Assembly: GCA_964591605.1 (NCBI GenBank)
Contig: CAZQEN010000172.1
Coordinates: forward strand, 1-15,509
Direction: 5' to 3'
DNA length: 15,509 nt
Source: CAYLLT01 sp964591605
GTDB taxonomy: Bacteria > Planctomycetota > Phycisphaerae > UBA1845 > PWPN01
In this document: piece by piece, positions 15,374 to 15,509 of the stretch
Layout: every line of letters begins with the position of its first letter
Position numbering within the stretch: position 1 is the stretch's first letter
The notes under the pieces: generated by a model
The model's database searches: none
Told to the model about the DNA's origin: nothing
Seen by the model: the letters and a program-made list of their open reading frames with translations, nothing else
Made by a program: the position numbers and the translations under genes

Positions 15374-15494
15374 TTTGGCTTCGGGCGCAGGCGCGCCGTC
15401 GAATCCGTAAAGCAAATCGAGACTGTAGCATAAATACAGAGTATTCTTCCTGGTTCAGGACCGGGTTGGCCGACAACTCCAGTGAGGGTGACTC

Positions 15495-15509
15495 ATGGAG
15501 GATGTCGCC
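15495..15509 (+). CDS. Possible start of a rightward gene, cut by window edge
   Basis: ATG at 15495 is preceded by GAGGG (15484-15488), 6 bp away, and begins Met-Glu-Asp-Val-Ala before the window ends. Only five codons are visible, so no function can be given. If real, it is divergent from the corrinoid operon and shares the 15314-15494 region with it. No clear rightward promoter was found there. Confidence 0.3.

Noticed and set aside
15421..15450. Rightward promoter for the gene at 15495 (TATTCT or CATAAA as -10)
   Set aside because: No acceptable -35 lies at 16-18 bp from either candidate.

Overview
The window is GC-rich and densely coding. It most likely comes from a member of the Planctomycetota, perhaps Phycisphaerae-like. 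This assignment is an inference from three things: the MoxR/DUF58/BatA/VWA/coiled-coil gene order, repeated Ser-Gln-Pro-Ala and Thr-Arg-Pro-Ala tetrapeptides in the secreted or membrane proteins, and hairpin-rich intergenic repeats. No rRNA, tRNA, CRISPR array, transposase or phage gene was seen.

Region 1 (2-12365, all + strand) is a Bat-like operon. In order it holds: a MoxR AAA+ ATPase cut by the window's left edge; a DUF58 protein with a MIDAS-bearing VWA fold; a lipoprotein with a LolA-like body; a BatA-type membrane protein (two N-terminal membrane helices, VWA, GATase-like domain, C-terminal helix); a second, larger VWA membrane protein whose VWA domain carries a long insertion; and a 1331-residue DUF4175-like membrane/coiled-coil protein. 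MoxR ATPases with VWA partners generally act as chaperone-like machines at the cell envelope. The likely scheme is that the ATPase and DUF58 protein act in the cytoplasm on the membrane VWA proteins, while the lipoprotein and coiled-coil protein provide periplasmic parts. The actual client is unknown. Four consecutive genes in this operon appear to use GTG or TTG starts.

Region 2 (12464-15145, all - strand, convergent with region 1) is a corrinoid methyltransfer cluster. A near-consensus promoter at 15308-15336 reads into a corrinoid-binding protein, then a UroD-fold methyltransferase with the zinc motif HxC...C, then a stand-alone protein resembling the MetH reactivation domain, with a C-terminal CX2CX4C motif. 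The last two overlap by ATGA. These would carry a methyl group on cobalamin, transfer it, and probably help keep the cobalt active. The methyl donor cannot be read from the sequence.

Non-coding structure is the least ordinary part of the window. The gap between the corrinoid protein and the methyltransferase is filled almost exactly by a 164-bp element: inverted arrays of a heptamer (ATTGCGG) around a 52-bp double-hairpin core. Smaller hairpins lie at 5489-5508 (inside the Bat-like operon) and 15355-15373 (upstream of the corrinoid promoter). At 15495 a possible rightward gene begins and runs off the window.
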